This document shows, piece after piece, positions 17,101 through 29,814 of a stretch of DNA of 64,000 nt (positions are counted from its first letter, which is position 1; each line of letters starts with the position of its first letter). The notes beneath the pieces are model-generated. The model was not told the origin of the DNA, searched no databases, and worked only from the letters and a program-made list of their open reading frames with translations. This stretch comes from Crambe crambe. Its lineage: Eukaryota; Porifera; Demospongiae; Poecilosclerida; Crambeidae. Position numbers and translations under genes: made by a program. The DNA lies in contig OZ004598.1 of assembly GCA_963924555.1 (NCBI GenBank), forward strand, positions 5,554,858 to 5,618,857. Direction: 5' to 3'.

Positions 17101-20100
17101 GGAGGTTAATTATAAGCAATTTCCCCTCATCTTTTTGAAAGAAATATTTTGCCAAAAAACAACAACAACATTACATGGTTGGAATCTAGCACTTGGAACT
17201 CACTCTTCCTCCCCCCACCCCACCCTTCCCAAGGGACTTACAGGTGAGAGTTTGCGCTTCAGGAATCTGAAATATAGTTCACTGCAGGAGCTGCACAAAC
17301 TCAGTTCAGTAAGCATCACATCCAATTCCAAAACGTCTGGTCTGGAAAATGGAAAGAGTAGTTTGGAATGGGATTAGATCATGTGACCTTCTAGAAAAAA
17401 ACAACCTTATTGCCCCTACAGTATCTCTGGACTTGAGTGCCATGGTAACCGTGCTGATCTATGGCAAAATTACCATGTAAGGTTAAAAATTTGACAGTAG
17501 GCAATGTTAACCACATCAAAAGAATATAATTGCCTGACCTTGTTGGCTAGAGACCTTTCTTCCTTCAATAGACCAATGATCTTTTCCACCTGAACATCAC
17601 ACTCTTCCTGCACATACAACGCACATAGTGTGGAAGTCCACACTGCTAATCAACATCACCTGAAGTTGTTGAATGAGGAAAGGCATCCACTCAACTCCAT
17701 AATGAGCTTCCACTATGGGCTGGTGGTGCTCTACCACACCTGCTATCTCTTCAAATAGCTGACTCAGTGCATCAGCAAATATAAAGCCAGACCTTTCACC
17801 TGCACACAATGAAATACTATCTAAAATAATTTCCCCTAACCATATCCATAAGATCTACACTGGGAATTCTCGTTATTAATAATTCATCTTAATAACCACT
17901 GAAGTGGTGTATTGCAGTGTTAAAAAGTATATACTTTGTGATGTCACGCACAGATTATGGTGTTAACAGCCAAGAAGAGGAAGTAATGGAGGAAAAGAAG
18001 AGTAAAAGGTCAAAGTGAGGCTAGCTTCACATGAAGTATCTACGTTGTTGGTACTAGAGCTGAGAGGGTTGTGGCTGTAGGATGAGGTGGGGTTACGTAG
18101 GCATCACTACTAAAAACAATTTCTGTGACTACTAAAAACATATTACTGGTTGTCTTGCAGGGACACTTGACACCTCTCATAGACAGAGGAACTATATTTT
18201 ACAAGTAACCAATTTACATAAGAGTAACCACACATACCAGAAACCTGATGCCCTTTAGGGGGGAGCTAGACTACCTTTAGGGGGGACCTGCTGCATCAAA
18301 GGAAAACTAGACAATGCTTGCCTTAAAGAGAGAGGTGTTACCTTTTTGGAATAACTGCAGCTGATCAAGGCAAGTGTGCAGTTAAAAATCAGCTGAGCTG
18401 TGTGGAGTGGCTATGATAACATACCAGACAAGTATGGAACCACAACTACTATCAGTAATGAGCAACCAGCAAGCTAGAGTCATCAGTCACATGATTGTTA
18501 AGATACCAGGAGGTCAGAGCCTGGGCGGAAAAAAGAAAAAAAAAACATGACCCATGCTGGCAGGGAAACAGTTGGCATCCAATAACATCAAACCAAAGGC
18601 AAGTCTCAACATGGCAGAGGTGATCGGGAGTCTTTCCAGGTAGTTCACTTTGATCTCTTGTTGAGGTCATTAACACTTGCAATTCTCATGTAAAGCATGC
18701 GACCAAGTTTGGAGGCAATGTTGACTATCCTAGGCAAGATTATACTTGTTTGTATGCATAATGTAGATTATACTGAATGAGCTGACAGATTGTTCTGTGT
18801 GCAAGCTTTGTTTTGAAGTGGATATTATGTCAGTTAGAGGATAATAGGAGAGAGAGTGAGCAGTAAGGGTGGAAACCTTGTCTGGACCACTTAGTGAGGC
18901 GTCCAGAATCAACACCCGAAAAAAATAGTTCAGATTTGTCAACAGGTTCCATAGCACCTGTGGTGTCCATAAGGCGACACTAATGCCACAAGGTAACAAA
19001 CATGGGATGAAGCTAACTCACCACCTGCAAGCTTCCATAATATCTGCCACCTCAAATACTTCCACAATATTTGCCCCCTAAAACTGCAGATATCAAGATT
19101 TGGAGCAGGTGTGTGACCTTTTCACTAATTATGTGACCTTCTTAAGGTCACTCATGCACAAAAAAAGAGAGCATGATTTGCTTGAGGCAAGAGGGAACTG
19201 GTGATCGATAATGTCTAGGGACTGGGTGGGGAGCATGGCCTGACAGGTCCACAGGTCAAGATAGCACATGCAGCCAAAAGCCAAGAGATGGACCAGATGA
19301 AAGGGTTCTGTGGAGATAACTTATTCTTCATGATAATCACGAGAATCTTCACACCTACCATTGGCTCTAACAAGCCCTACACGTGTGATGTACTCCTAAG
19401 GCTTCATCATTGTGACAACTGTGGTTGGATAATGTTCTATCAGGAAAAGCCCACAAGTGACAGGATCCTTCTAGGAGGTCAGCATGTGACTTGCCATTAG
19501 CTTATTAATACCCACAATAACCAAATATGGTGACTTACCAGAAGTGTCATTGGTGAGGGCGGAGTCTAGGGTAAGTCCAGCTTTATACTTGAGCTGGAGA
19601 GAGGGAGAGGAAGAATGTTAAAAATGTGCCTTCCTACACAAGCTGCAGCACCAGCTGTATACACAGGTAATTGATCACCTTTAAATCATGCCAGCTGACG
19701 GAGGATAACCCCTTGCTGAACTAATTACATCCTGGACTACAATAATGTTGTACTGGTAGGAGGCAGTCGTAGGAGAAGGCTGAATTACATGCTGAATTTA
19801 ATAAATGCAGTTCATGCAGTTCTATATATGCAGTGATCAGCGATCTCTATTGCAGCCCAGAGGTATCAATGTCATGTTCTGCAGCGATAAGCTGCTAACA
19901 AGAGATAAGCAGATGTTTTAAGAATGACATGATTCAACAACAGCCTGAAATGGTATGATGAAAACATTTCAGCAGGAGAGGAATGTCATTAAGAGTCTCC
20001 TATGGACACCGGTCACGTAACAACCAAGTGGTATTGTTGACACCCTAACTGGCAATATAGCAGTAATTGTAGGCACAGACATAACTCCCGGATCATAACA

Positions 20101-23057
20101 ATTCTTACCCAACTGGGTTTAAAGAGAATCAACTTCACACTTTTCTCCTCAGACAACACACAAATAGTGTGTGTATCAGTCGGCTCACCACATTCCATAA
20201 TCATCCACCATAAAAGTGCCAATATTTATAGTCACGTCACACTAGCTACACTACAATATTGACAACAACTCTAGAGAATGCCCATGGAATTATGCCCATG
20301 GAATTATAATAATTAATGCATGCAACAACAACGGCCCATGGTTAATGCATGCAACAACAACATGTGAACTACATGTACACAACACACGAGAGCAGGACCT
20401 GAGATCTGAGGAAGAAGGAGTACCCTTCCAGGCCTTCCTTGTGTAAGTGAAGCAATGGATAAATCTTGAAAAATCTGTACATGAAGTAAGTGCCAACTAA
20501 TTATTATTAATTAGGGAAATGTGAGGAGAGATTTGATGTTTACCGTTCAGCTCCCTTGGAATCTCCTACTTCAGCTGCTTCCTTGAATTTTGACCTTACC
20601 AGCTGTTTGAGTTGGTCCTCATTCTGCTTGAGAAGCTTGAAGGAACTGGCAGAGGAAACATCTGCAGATAATGGGAGGAAACCACAAGTCAGTGGGCATT
20701 GTAAAAATTGTGATTATAGTGGAAGGCTATTAAGAGTGCTATGATAACCAGTTAAGAATACTAGGCACACATTAAGTGACCACCTGGTAACTGATAAAGC
20801 GCTTAAAAAAAGGCTATGTCAACACTTAGAGAGCAGGGGAAATCATTATTAGGCCGTAGCAGGGTGAGGTCAATGATAGGGCAGCTCCTTAGCCCCACCT
20901 ACGCAAGATGCACATTCCCAACAAAGACGTGACTTCCTTTTAAGGTTAGTCTAGTATCGTCAGACAGGACCGAGGCAGATATCTGCGCTGAGCCTGTGTT
21001 GTGCGTGATTTAAGCAATCATTGCTCGAGCCATGCCAGGTAATAAAGATAATCAAATATCACTCATGACCTCGTGATTCCATTCTAATCCTGTGATATCA
21101 TTCTAGTCTTGATACAAGGACACTTGTACCCCAGCAGGAAATTACTATTTGGCAATCACCTGCCAATAGGATCACATAATCTTATAAGGAGGAATAAACA
21201 TCGTTTTAAGTGCCACAGACTGCATACCTTGGCCACTAGGGGGGAAAGCTTCTTGAAACATGGCCTGGTCAAGACTCAAGTATCTGTTGATATGAGCTGC
21301 AGCCTATGACAAAGGAGAGAGAATGTGTCGCATGCTGTCATGTCATGTCAACAGCTTATAGAAAGGGCCACACAGGCAAACCATTATTTACAGCCATGTT
21401 AGGGAAAGGTCCAGAACTCTCAAGTAGAGCCTGAGGCTACTTTATTGGCACATGAGCAAGCTAGAGTTAGTGTGCAAACAAGAAGGAAAGAATACATAAG
21501 AAGAAGACAGTGGGTAAACACAAAAGACCTGCACTGCACAGATAAATGCTTTTTTAGAGCTCAACAAAAGGAGAGAGTGGGCACACATCAGGTGAAGACA
21601 GACACTCAACACCCACTGCATTCAGAAAAAAGTCTGCAAACTGTCAACTCTGATAGTAAAGAAAGCTTCTGTTATCATATACAGCCATATACATAGACTC
21701 TCCCTTAGCAACAAAAAAAATTAAGTCAACAAGCTGCATGGCACTTGGTGAATTTATCTCTTATTTAAATTGTGGCCACCAATTTCTGCTTGTTACCTTT
21801 TCAAAATCCCCCGACTTCATACAGTATTGTACACCATCCACACAACTCTATAGAGAAAGAAACAGCAATACTTCACTTTCATCACAACAACATCAACAGC
21901 CTTTGATCAAGAATGACATCATGGAAAATATTTCTGAAATCGGAAATCGATTAGAGGAGCCAGTGTTATATTTGTAAAAGCCACCTCCCTATGATGTAAT
22001 CTAGATGAAATTGCCAGGATAATGAAAAACTTTCAATTCTGAAATAAAAGTGAATGCATGTGAGGAAGTGAATTAGATGGAAAATGAGTCCATTCCCCCT
22101 TAAACTCATATAGTCAAGTCCTACCACCAGGATGTTAGCATTATGTCATTGATGGACATATGCTAGAGGAATTTACATGACTAGAATAATGATAACAATG
22201 GCACTTATACCTCTTAGCATTGCATTGTCTGTACCCATTAGAAAAATACCAATTAAGGAAAAGAATTCTATAGGACAACACTTTCATAGAGATAAAGAAA
22301 AGAAACACAAAAGGAGGGTATGTCCCTGTCCTGAACTGAAACTCATAACATTTCCCATGGAAACAACTTCCATAGGAAAACAGTCCACATGTAGGGGATT
22401 TTAATTTTTGCTAGACAAAAAGAATTTGCTTTCTATCCCAATTAATTTTGGTCCCAAGTCAGCAGTTTCTTATCCACCTCTGCCCAGCATGGCAAAATTA
22501 TTAAAATAACAAAACAACTATACCAGAGGGGACATGGTCCTGACCTTTAAATCAATGACATCATCCACTTGCCTCATGGCAGCATATACATGGCCCTGCA
22601 TATACACGTACAGAGTTTCCCCAATGAGAGATCAAGAATTAAATACACTAAATACCTTTGCTAAATCCAATACACGGACTTTCCTGCTGACTGATTCAGC
22701 CAAGAGACTGGCTTGTGTGATGGAGGTGCTAAGTTGGGCAGAGTTAGAACTAAGGGTACTCAGATTAGGTCTGCAAGAAAATGTGTATCATGCGAGCACA
22801 AATGGGTTTTAAAAAAGACATACAGCATGTACTGAAATGATGCCATTTTAATGTCCAGTTGAGTCTGTTTCTCAAGCAGTTTGTCTAGTTCTTTCATCAC
22901 TTCCTTCTACACGTACACACGCAGGCAAAATAATAACATCTCTAATTAAAGAGCACCTGTAAAATACGTCTTTTACTTCTCTTTTGTCCAATTGTAACAA
23001 TAGCTCATGTGCTTGGGAGGCATTTCTGACATCTAAAAGATTGGCTGCCATGATCAT
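14104..23057 (-). CDS. COG4: Conserved oligomeric Golgi complex subunit 4
   Basis: A gene of nearly 9 kb with many short exons and unusually large introns for this window (about 17.8-19.5 kb and 21.3-22.5 kb). Recognised exons in order: [40 protein letters not shown]; the [16 protein letters not shown] coiled-coil; [93 protein letters not shown] with [51 protein letters not shown]. Near the end come [38 protein letters not shown] and [22 protein letters not shown]4 is a lobe-A subunit that tethers intra-Golgi retrograde vesicles and binds syntaxin-5/Sly1 at the Golgi. I did not find the short exon expected before AAHINRYL. The start is either of two in-frame ATGs, 23057 or 23051. Confidence 0.93.
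17810..22540. other. Large COG4 introns with small local repeats
   Basis: Apart from the COG4 exons near 19.53-19.6, 20.4, 20.55 and 21.2-21.3 kb, I see no other gene. At 20278-20361 short tandem duplications occur: tgcccatggaattat twice, then ttaatgcatgcaacaacaac twice. At 18255-18290 a tttagggggga motif is repeated. Several 60-90-codon open frames on the plus strand show no family resemblance. No transposase remnant was recognised. Confidence 0.45.
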
Positions 23058-23308
23058 GAGGTTGCACTGAAGAGTAGTTATTCACAGTTCTTTACTCATC
23101 CGGCCTGGCCTCCAGTCTCGCGCGCGCTGTAGCCCAAACACCCACGCAATTAGTCCCTCTTTAGAACAACGCGCGCAACATAAAAGTAGCGATTCTGCAG
23201 CCAAAACATCATTCAGCAATTGAGTTAGCAGTCTTGTGTTGCAGCAACAAATCAAAGATAGAAGTTAATCGAATTTGGCAAGATAATATCCACCAATTAA
23301 CAGCAAAA

Positions 23309-24331
23309 ATGCGTTCTACCATTCTCCTGGCACTCGCAAGTTCTTTCCTTATACTTAGTTACAGGACCAGTGAAGTATTAGCAGGTCCAGTAGACATAAC
23401 ACGTGTAGCAGATGAAGCCACTACTGCTGCCGACACTACCTCTAGTCCAACCACTTCACATAGCACAGAAATGCCAACACCCACCCCCAATCCATCTCTA
23501 CACTATGGAGAACTGAAAACAGATGGTTCCAACCCAATCTTAGGAGACCTACCAATTATTCCCGATCATCAACCAAATATCATCAACAGGAGATGTAAGT
23601 TAGCTAATGCAAAAGAAATATCTATCGCTGCATATGTGCATTTTTATAATCCTTGTATTATTTCTGCAGATGTTCCACTCAGTAGTTGCAAAGAACTGTA
23701 CCGTGATGGTTTTACTAAATCTGGATTGTATGTAGTGCAGCCAAGAGACAATGGAGGAGAATTCGTGGTGTACTGCGATATGCACTTGCAAGGTGGTGGC
23801 TGGACCATTATTCAGAGGAGAGTCAACAAAAATCTCAAGTTTAATCGTTCCTATGACAGTTACAAAACTGGATTTGGAGATTTTACTGAAAATTTCTGGA
23901 TAGGACTTGATAAGATAAATCGTTTGACAGCTGAACCAGTTGAGCTTTACATTGGTCTGGAAGCCTTCTTCAATTACGATAACTCTGCCTTTGCTCGCTA
24001 TAGCAGTTTCTCAGTTGGAAATAAAAACTCTGGATATGCTCTAAAAATCAGTGGTTATGACAGAACTAGCACTGCTGACGATTCATTGAGCTCCCATAAT
24101 AACCAAAAATTTTCCTCATATGACAGAGACCAAGATGGACACAGGGATCTCAATTGTGCCCAGCGTTTCAAAGGAGGTTGGTGGTACAAGGACTGTCATG
24201 ATTCCAACCTCAATGGTGTATACCATGAAGGGTTTTATGACGGTACCGCAGATGGTGTCAGCTGGCAAACGTGGACAGGGGATCACTATTCTTTGAAAAC
24301 AACTGTTTTAGCCATACGTCCCACAAACTGA
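23309..24331 (+). CDS. Secreted fibrinogen-related domain protein 1 (ficolin/tenascin-type FReD)
   Basis: Two exons, 23309-23594 and 23670-24331. The N-terminus MRSTILLALASSFLILSYRTSEV is a signal peptide. A Thr/Ser/Pro-rich mucin-like stretch follows (about residues 35-60). Exon 2 is a complete fibrinogen C-terminal domain: CKELYRDGFTKSGLYVVQP, EFVVYCDMHLQGGGWTIIQRR, GFGDFTENFWIGLDKINRLT. The calcium-site loop is DRDQDGHRDLNCA, and the domain closes with GGWWYKDCHDSNLNGVY. Such proteins are extracellular lectin-like or matrix factors, often in innate immunity; the ligand cannot be predicted. The ATG at 23309 is preferred over the upstream frame because it directly opens the signal peptide. 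A cataaaag TATA-like element lies at about 23179. Its 5' end is 250 bp from the divergent COG4 start. The next gene is a paralogue with the same intron phase. Confidence 0.92.
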   Translation: MRSTILLALASSFLILSYRTSEVLAGPVDITRVADEATTAADTTSSPTTSHSTEMPTPTPNPSLHYGELKTDGSNPILGDLPIIPDHQPNIINRRCKLANAKEISIAAYVHFYNPCIISADVPLSSCKELYRDGFTKSGLYVVQPRDNGGEFVVYCDMHLQGGGWTIIQRRVNKNLKFNRSYDSYKTGFGDFTENFWIGLDKINRLTAEPVELYIGLEAFFNYDNSAFARYSSFSVGNKNSGYALKISGYDRTSTADDSLSSHNNQKFSSYDRDQDGHRDLNCAQRFKGGWWYKDCHDSNLNGVYHEGFYDGTADGVSWQTWTGDHYSLKTTVLAIRPTN

Positions 24332-24509
24332 CTCTAGTTGAAAATTTAGGTGACCTTTTTTTTATTATCACTATTATCAGAAATATTGTATTATCCATAA
24401 TATTATTATGGCCATGTCATCTGACTATAATATTACCTACTCCAATTATGAGCATGCGCGTATCTAACCAAAAACTTTGGAAGTACTGCGCATGCGTGAT
24501 GTAATCTCA

Positions 24510-24607
24510 GTTTGTTATAAAAAGAAATGAAATTGTTGGAGACGAACATCAATTGAGTTTCGCTTACTCACTCTCGAAGTAAAAAGAGCTATTTAAATCG
24601 TCCAGCA
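24510..24607 (+). promoter_or_regulatory. TATA-type promoter and 5' leader of second FReD gene
   Basis: TTATAAAAAG at 24515-24524 is a strong TATA match about 85 bp before the ATG at 24608, leaving room for a short leader. Upstream, two NRF1-like motifs occur: gcatgcgcg near 24452 and TGCGCATGCG at 24487-24496. Function is inferred from motif position only. Confidence 0.5.
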
Positions 24608-25518
24608 ATGTCTATTGTAACAGTAGCGTTACTGTTCTGTGTCATCAATCTAACTGGCTGCCTTCCTACACATAGGGTACAGAAAAGAGCAACACTTGCA
24701 GAAATAGTAGGAGATCTCACAGTAGAAGAACCTGGAATTATAAACGAAAATTGTAAGTCTTTTACAGCCACAGTGGTTCAGCTAGAAATAACTACAGCTC
24801 TTAGATGATAAATATTTTTTCCCCAATCTATCCAGATGTTCCTCAACCAAATTGTAAAGAAATATACGATAAAGATGGTCTTAGAAAATCAGGACTGTAT
24901 CGAATCAACTTGAAGGATGACAAGGGAGAATTTACAGTTTTTTGTGACATGAATCTCCAAGGAGGAGGATGGACCATCATCCAGAGAAGAGTCAACAATG
25001 TTACCGATTTTAATAGGAATAGAGATGCATATAATATCGGCTTTGGTGATTTCAATGGAAGTTTTTGGCTTGGATTGGAAAAAATCAAACGTCTCACTGA
25101 CTATAAAAGTCAAACTTTCGAGCTATACCTTGGCTTTGAGAGTTTTTTAAGTGGAGCGGGTCAGGATCTCTCTTGGGCCAAATATGGGTCATTTGGGCTT
25201 GGGACAAGTACAGCAGACTATGCACTCTCTATCTCCCAATTTGATAACAACAGTCCTGCCAGCGACTCCCTGACCTCTCACAATGGGGAGAAATTTTCCA
25301 CACCAGATGACGACAATGATTCACACAATACTAAACACTGTGCAGAAGACCTGAAGTCTGGTTGGTGGTACCACAGCTGTCATGACTCACATTTGAATGG
25401 AGTTTATCACTGGAATGGAGTTCACCCCACAAGTGACTATGATGGAATCATCTGGGAATCATGGTTAGGTAATAGTGACACATTAAAGACTGTAGTAATG
25501 GCAGTTCGTCCAGCATGA
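24608..25518 (+). CDS. Secreted fibrinogen-related domain protein 2
   Basis: Two exons, 24608-24752 and 24836-25518. MSIVTVALLFCVINLTGCLP is a signal peptide. A short linker (HRVQKRATLAEIVGDLTVEE) contains a KR dibasic that could be processed. Exon 2 is a full fibrinogen domain: CKEIYDKDGLRKSGLYRINL, CDMNLQGGGWTIIQRRVNN, GFGDFNGSFWLGLEKIKRLT. The Ca-loop is DDDNDSHNTKHCAED and the close is GWWYHSCHDSHLNGVYHW. The intron interrupts the same codon position as in the preceding gene (a T before the split, then AT-GTT-CC), which supports tandem duplication. It lacks the mucin-like stretch of its neighbour. Role as extracellular lectin-like protein is by family only. Confidence 0.92.
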
Positions 25519-25691
25519 AAAGATTCATTATAGCTATCATTTTTACTTGCATCCAATCATGACTCATTTAGCACCATCGATTTTTTTATATTTATTGGGC
25601 TTCCAAAGTCCACCACTTATTCAATAAATAATTATTAGTACGATACCAAAAAATTCGCGCGTAGTTTGTTGCTATAGTTACGCACACCGCT

Positions 25692-26834
25692 ATGTCGGCT
25701 GCGAAACATGAAAGTCGATCTGAAAAGACGAAGGGCCGACCGAAGGGTTCGGTTCACGGTATCCAACTTAAACTGACACTGCCCTTCGAAATAGGGCCGG
25801 GTATTCCATTGGTCTTGAAGAAAGTATGTCTGCAGGACACAGTATCCAAGACAAAGATTCGTCTGGAGGAAGAACTAGGAATTTTACCCGAGACATATTA
25901 TTTGAGTTATCTGGACAGTGTCCCCCTGGATAATTCCAGCAAACTAAAAGAGCATGACATTGTGAATGGCGGCACTCTGCGAATTAATGTTTGGAGGATA
26001 TGGTATGATTTAACGAGGACAGCCATAACGGGCAATGTTAAAGAATGCTTGGAAAACTCACCAAGCATTATTGAATCTTCAAATTGGAGTAGACATCGTG
26101 CCTGGATTGCACTCTATATTGCAGCCCATCATGGCCACCACAATCTAGTCACAGAGTTGTTGGACAAGACCAAAGTACAGATCAACTCCACAAGTCCAAT
26201 CGGGCAGAGTGCATTACATGCTGCTACCCGAATGGGGCACTGGAAAGTCCTCTGCATCTTGGTCAATAATGGAGCTGACGTGAGACTATGCAACGATGAT
26301 GATGAAACTCCACTAGATCTATCTCGAAAATACGAACATAAAAGGTGTGAAAACAGCCTAAAGTTTTGTCATTGGAACCTGCAGAAACACGAAATTTCAC
26401 AAGAAAGGAGTCAAAGTTATGATGCAGCCAATGCTCGACGAACAGCATCTAGACTGGAACATCAGCTTCTGGACTCCACTATGTGCAATAGTTTGAGAGG
26501 GACGCAGGGTCAAATCTACTTGGCACAGATGCCAAATCCCATCAGTGTTGCCACAGTCGACAAATTCAAAAGAGAGAAAAAACTGATTACAGAGAAAGAT
26601 CATGTGAAAGGGCATCAGTTGGATAACACTGAAGATGGCAAGAAATTGGACTTCAACTATGGCTGGTTTGATAGCCACAGAGCACAGAAGATGATACCTA
26701 GTGGTCGTGACATTCTCAAATACTCAGATCCATCCTCCAGTCAGCTCAGGGCACGCTCTCTCACCAATCCTGGAGGCTACAAGGTTGCATTTTACACTCC
26801 ACCCCCACCACCCACTTCTTTCAAGTCGATGTAG
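25692..26834 (+). CDS. Ubiquitin-like + ankyrin repeat protein, ANKUB1-like, single exon
   Basis: A 380-codon intronless frame. Residues about 25-100 form a ubiquitin-like domain: IQLKLTLPFEIG, TVSKTKIRLEEELGI, YLSYLDSVPLDNSS, LKEHDIVNGGTLRINVWRIW. Ankyrin-like repeats follow: ALYIAAHHGHHNLVTELLD, QSALHAATRMGHWKVLCILV, then DETPLDLSRKYEHKRCENSL. The rest is basic and low in structure, ending in a proline run (TPPPPPTS). The order Ubl, then RxxVWxxW, then LYIAAxxG recalls human ANKUB1. Function is unknown. The start MSAAKHES is the first ATG after a GC-rich segment (ttcgcgcg, 25655). Identity as an ANKUB1 orthologue is likely but unproven. Confidence 0.75.
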   Translation: MSAAKHESRSEKTKGRPKGSVHGIQLKLTLPFEIGPGIPLVLKKVCLQDTVSKTKIRLEEELGILPETYYLSYLDSVPLDNSSKLKEHDIVNGGTLRINVWRIWYDLTRTAITGNVKECLENSPSIIESSNWSRHRAWIALYIAAHHGHHNLVTELLDKTKVQINSTSPIGQSALHAATRMGHWKVLCILVNNGADVRLCNDDDETPLDLSRKYEHKRCENSLKFCHWNLQKHEISQERSQSYDAANARRTASRLEHQLLDSTMCNSLRGTQGQIYLAQMPNPISVATVDKFKREKKLITEKDHVKGHQLDNTEDGKKLDFNYGWFDSHRAQKMIPSGRDILKYSDPSSSQLRARSLTNPGGYKVAFYTPPPPPTSFKSM

Positions 26835-26962
26835 ACTGAGCTAGCCAAATTTATTATTAAATAATACGAATAAAAAGTAATAATAATAATGCGCATGAAA
26901 GGGGGAGGAGCTAGCTGAAGGTTCGACCTTTGAACTGCTTTGCCACGTGGTCCTTAGAAAGA

Positions 26963-29814
26963 ATGTCCGTCTTAAAAAAGAGACCAAGGTTTGGTGAGCA
27001 GGATGTCGCGAAGGATGAAAATGTCGAGTGGGAGTTGGTAAGTGTCACACTCTTTACAATTGATGCATCCTGTATAGTCTGGCTTGCTGTATAACTGTGT
27101 GGCTGCATGGACATGGTCCATCACCTTATGTTTTGGGTTAGTCCTCAGGTCAGTCAGGTAGTGAGGAAAAGGAAGAGGAAGAAGCCGAATTCTGTGGACT
27201 GAGCAGTAGTGAGTTGGATTCAGAAGAAGAGGAATGGGCTGAAGCAGATGCTACTGATACGTCTGATGAAGAAGAGATTCGCAATAGTGTTGGCAACATC
27301 CCAATAGAGTGGTATGATGAATTCCCTCACTTGGGCTATGATACTGAAGGGAAGAAAATCCTCAAGCCTCCCTCTAGCAAGGGGGACCAGGTTGTGTTCA
27401 CGGGATTTTAAGGATTATCAGTTGCTAATTGAAATTTATGTGGATAGTTGGATGAGTTCCTTTCTATGGAGAACCCTGACTACTGGAGAACAATCACAGA
27501 TAAAGTAACGGGCGAAGAGATCATCCTCACAGATGAGCAAATTGACATGATTGCGAGATTGCAAAAGTCTAGTTTCCCTGAAACGGCCATGGATCCACAT
27601 GAGGTGTGTGGATCTTTTATCATAATCTCATTAATCTGACACTCCCTTGTTTCCAGGACTACGTAGACCACTTCACCAGTGAGAAGCAGCTGCTACCATT
27701 GTCCAATGTCCCCAAACCAAAAAGCAGCTTCATTCCTTCCAAGTGGGAGCACCGGAAGATAGCGAAGCTTGTCCATGCCATTCGGACTGGGAGGATAAAG
27801 ATGCACTCTCAAGCTCCCCCAAAGCCTTCAGTCTACCAACTGTGGGGAGAAGGAGACGAGTCTAGTGTGGGGAGACATCGTATGCACATCCCTGCACCTC
27901 GCATGAAGCTACCTGGTCATTCCGAGTCTTACAATCCTCCACCTGAATACTTGCCCTCTCCACAGGAGGTATGACCTCTAAGAGTGGGTGGGGCTAGATT
28001 AAATGCAGAACTGTGTTCGTTGTAGAAGGAGGTTTGGTTGACTCAGGATGAAGATGAACGTTCCACTCCCTATCTCCCTTGCAGGTCAGAGTGGCTTTAA
28101 TGTCTCTAACTATATTGCATTCACTGACTGTAGGTATGGTGCGCTGCGTGAAGTCCCAGCATATTTGCATTTCATCAAGGAAAGGTTTGAAAGGTGTTTA
28201 GATCTCTACCTGTGTCCTCGGCAACGCAGGATGAGAGTAAGTGGCTTAAATAGATTGGGGGGGATTATTTTATTATCCCTTCACAGGTGCAAGTGGACCC
28301 TGAAGACCTCATTCCAAAGTTGCCTCAACTCAGAGACCTGCAGCCGTTTCCCACAACTGAAGTGCTGGTCAGTTTCGGAACGAGCTGTTTTCTGATAATT
28401 ACGGTGTGTATGTTGTTCGCTCAGGTCTATGAAGGCCATAGTGGAATGGTGCAATGTGTAGGTGTGGAAGCTGAAGGGCAGTGGTTAGCATCTGGAAGCC
28501 ATGACTGCACTGTCAGACTATGGGAAGTAACAACAGGGAGATGTGTACGAATTCTTCCCTTTCCTTCCAAACCTCTGACTGTGGCCTTTTCTCCTAATGC
28601 AAGGCATTCGTTACTGGCTGTGGCAGTGTAAGTTCATTCCTGTTAAAGCTGCCACTCGTAAAGTTACTATTCAGAATTGTGTGTTTTAGGGGTGAAAAGG
28701 TCGTGCTTGTCAACTCCAATGTAGGAGATCACCTTGTGGTACATCGTACAGACACGTACCTTCAACAAGTCCCTCTCCATTCTGGAATACAGTTGGAGGG
28801 GGAGGTGGAATGGGGAAGAGATGGAACTGGTGTGTACATCAAACACTCCAAACCTGTTCAGCAGGTTTCTTGGCATTCCAATGGAGACTATTTTGCAACA
28901 GTGGCAGCTGATGGTAAGGAATATTCATCGTATGCAATCCCACATTTACTTTTTCTGTATAGTTTCTGGAAGCCATGCTTTTGTTCATCGACTTTCTACG
29001 GCCAACTCTCAAGTAATTTCTCATCAATTGTTTTTCTATTGATTTTATTGTCATTTGTGCAGAAGCCGTTCAGAAAGTTGAAGGGTCGAGTGCAGAAGGT
29101 GCTGTTCCACCATTTCAAACCTCTCTTTTTTCTTGCTGTAAGTTTTAATTGTCCAGCACAATTGTATGGTGACTTCACCCTCATTTCAGACCGAGACTTG
29201 CATACGTGTGTACGACCTGGTACGTCAGGAACTTGTTAAGCGACTTTTATCTGGTGTGAAGTGGATTTCCAGCATGGCACTTCATCCATCGGGTGATCAT
29301 CTCCTACTGGGTTCATATGACAAGAAACTCTGCTGGTTTGACCTAGACCTTTCTTCAAAACCCTACAAAGTCCTAAGGTAACGTAAATTGCATCATTATT
29401 GTTTGTAGTGAAGGGGACAAGTGTATTGCAGGCAGCACAGACAGGCAGTTCGTGCAGTCTGCTTTCATCCGTCCCAGCCCCTCTTTGCCTCCTGTGGTGA
29501 TGATGGTTCCGTCATAGTGTGCCACGGAAGAGTTTTCAAGTAGTGCCACGCCTTTCTTCAAATGTGCATTATCATGATTATAAAATGTATTATTTCCAGT
29601 GATCTCCTCCAGAACCCTCTAATAGTTCCAGTGAAACAGTTGCGAGCAAGTGCTCAAGTAGATGGCTTAGGTGAGCTGTGAGGTGCATGCCATGTCTGTC
29701 TGATGTACTTTTCTGTACTTTGTGCATACAGGTATACTGGACTGTGTATTCCATCCCAGTCAACCATGGATCGTTACTGCTGGAGCTGATTCAATGCTTA
29801 GATTGTACTCTTGA
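26963..29814 (+). CDS. BOP1: Ribosome biogenesis protein BOP1 (PeBoW complex)
   Basis: Exon 1 is [19 protein letters not shown], then an acidic exon ([19 protein letters not shown]) followed by [18 protein letters not shown]. The BOP1NT region is clear: [96 protein letters not shown]40 propeller follows: [32 protein letters not shown], then [38 protein letters not shown] and [20 protein letters not shown]. It ends [18 protein letters not shown]1 with PES1 and WDR12 acts in 28S/5.8S rRNA maturation in the nucleolus. A short intron at about 28085-28132 must be removed inside PCR/YGAL; reading through it would break the protein. Confidence 0.94.
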
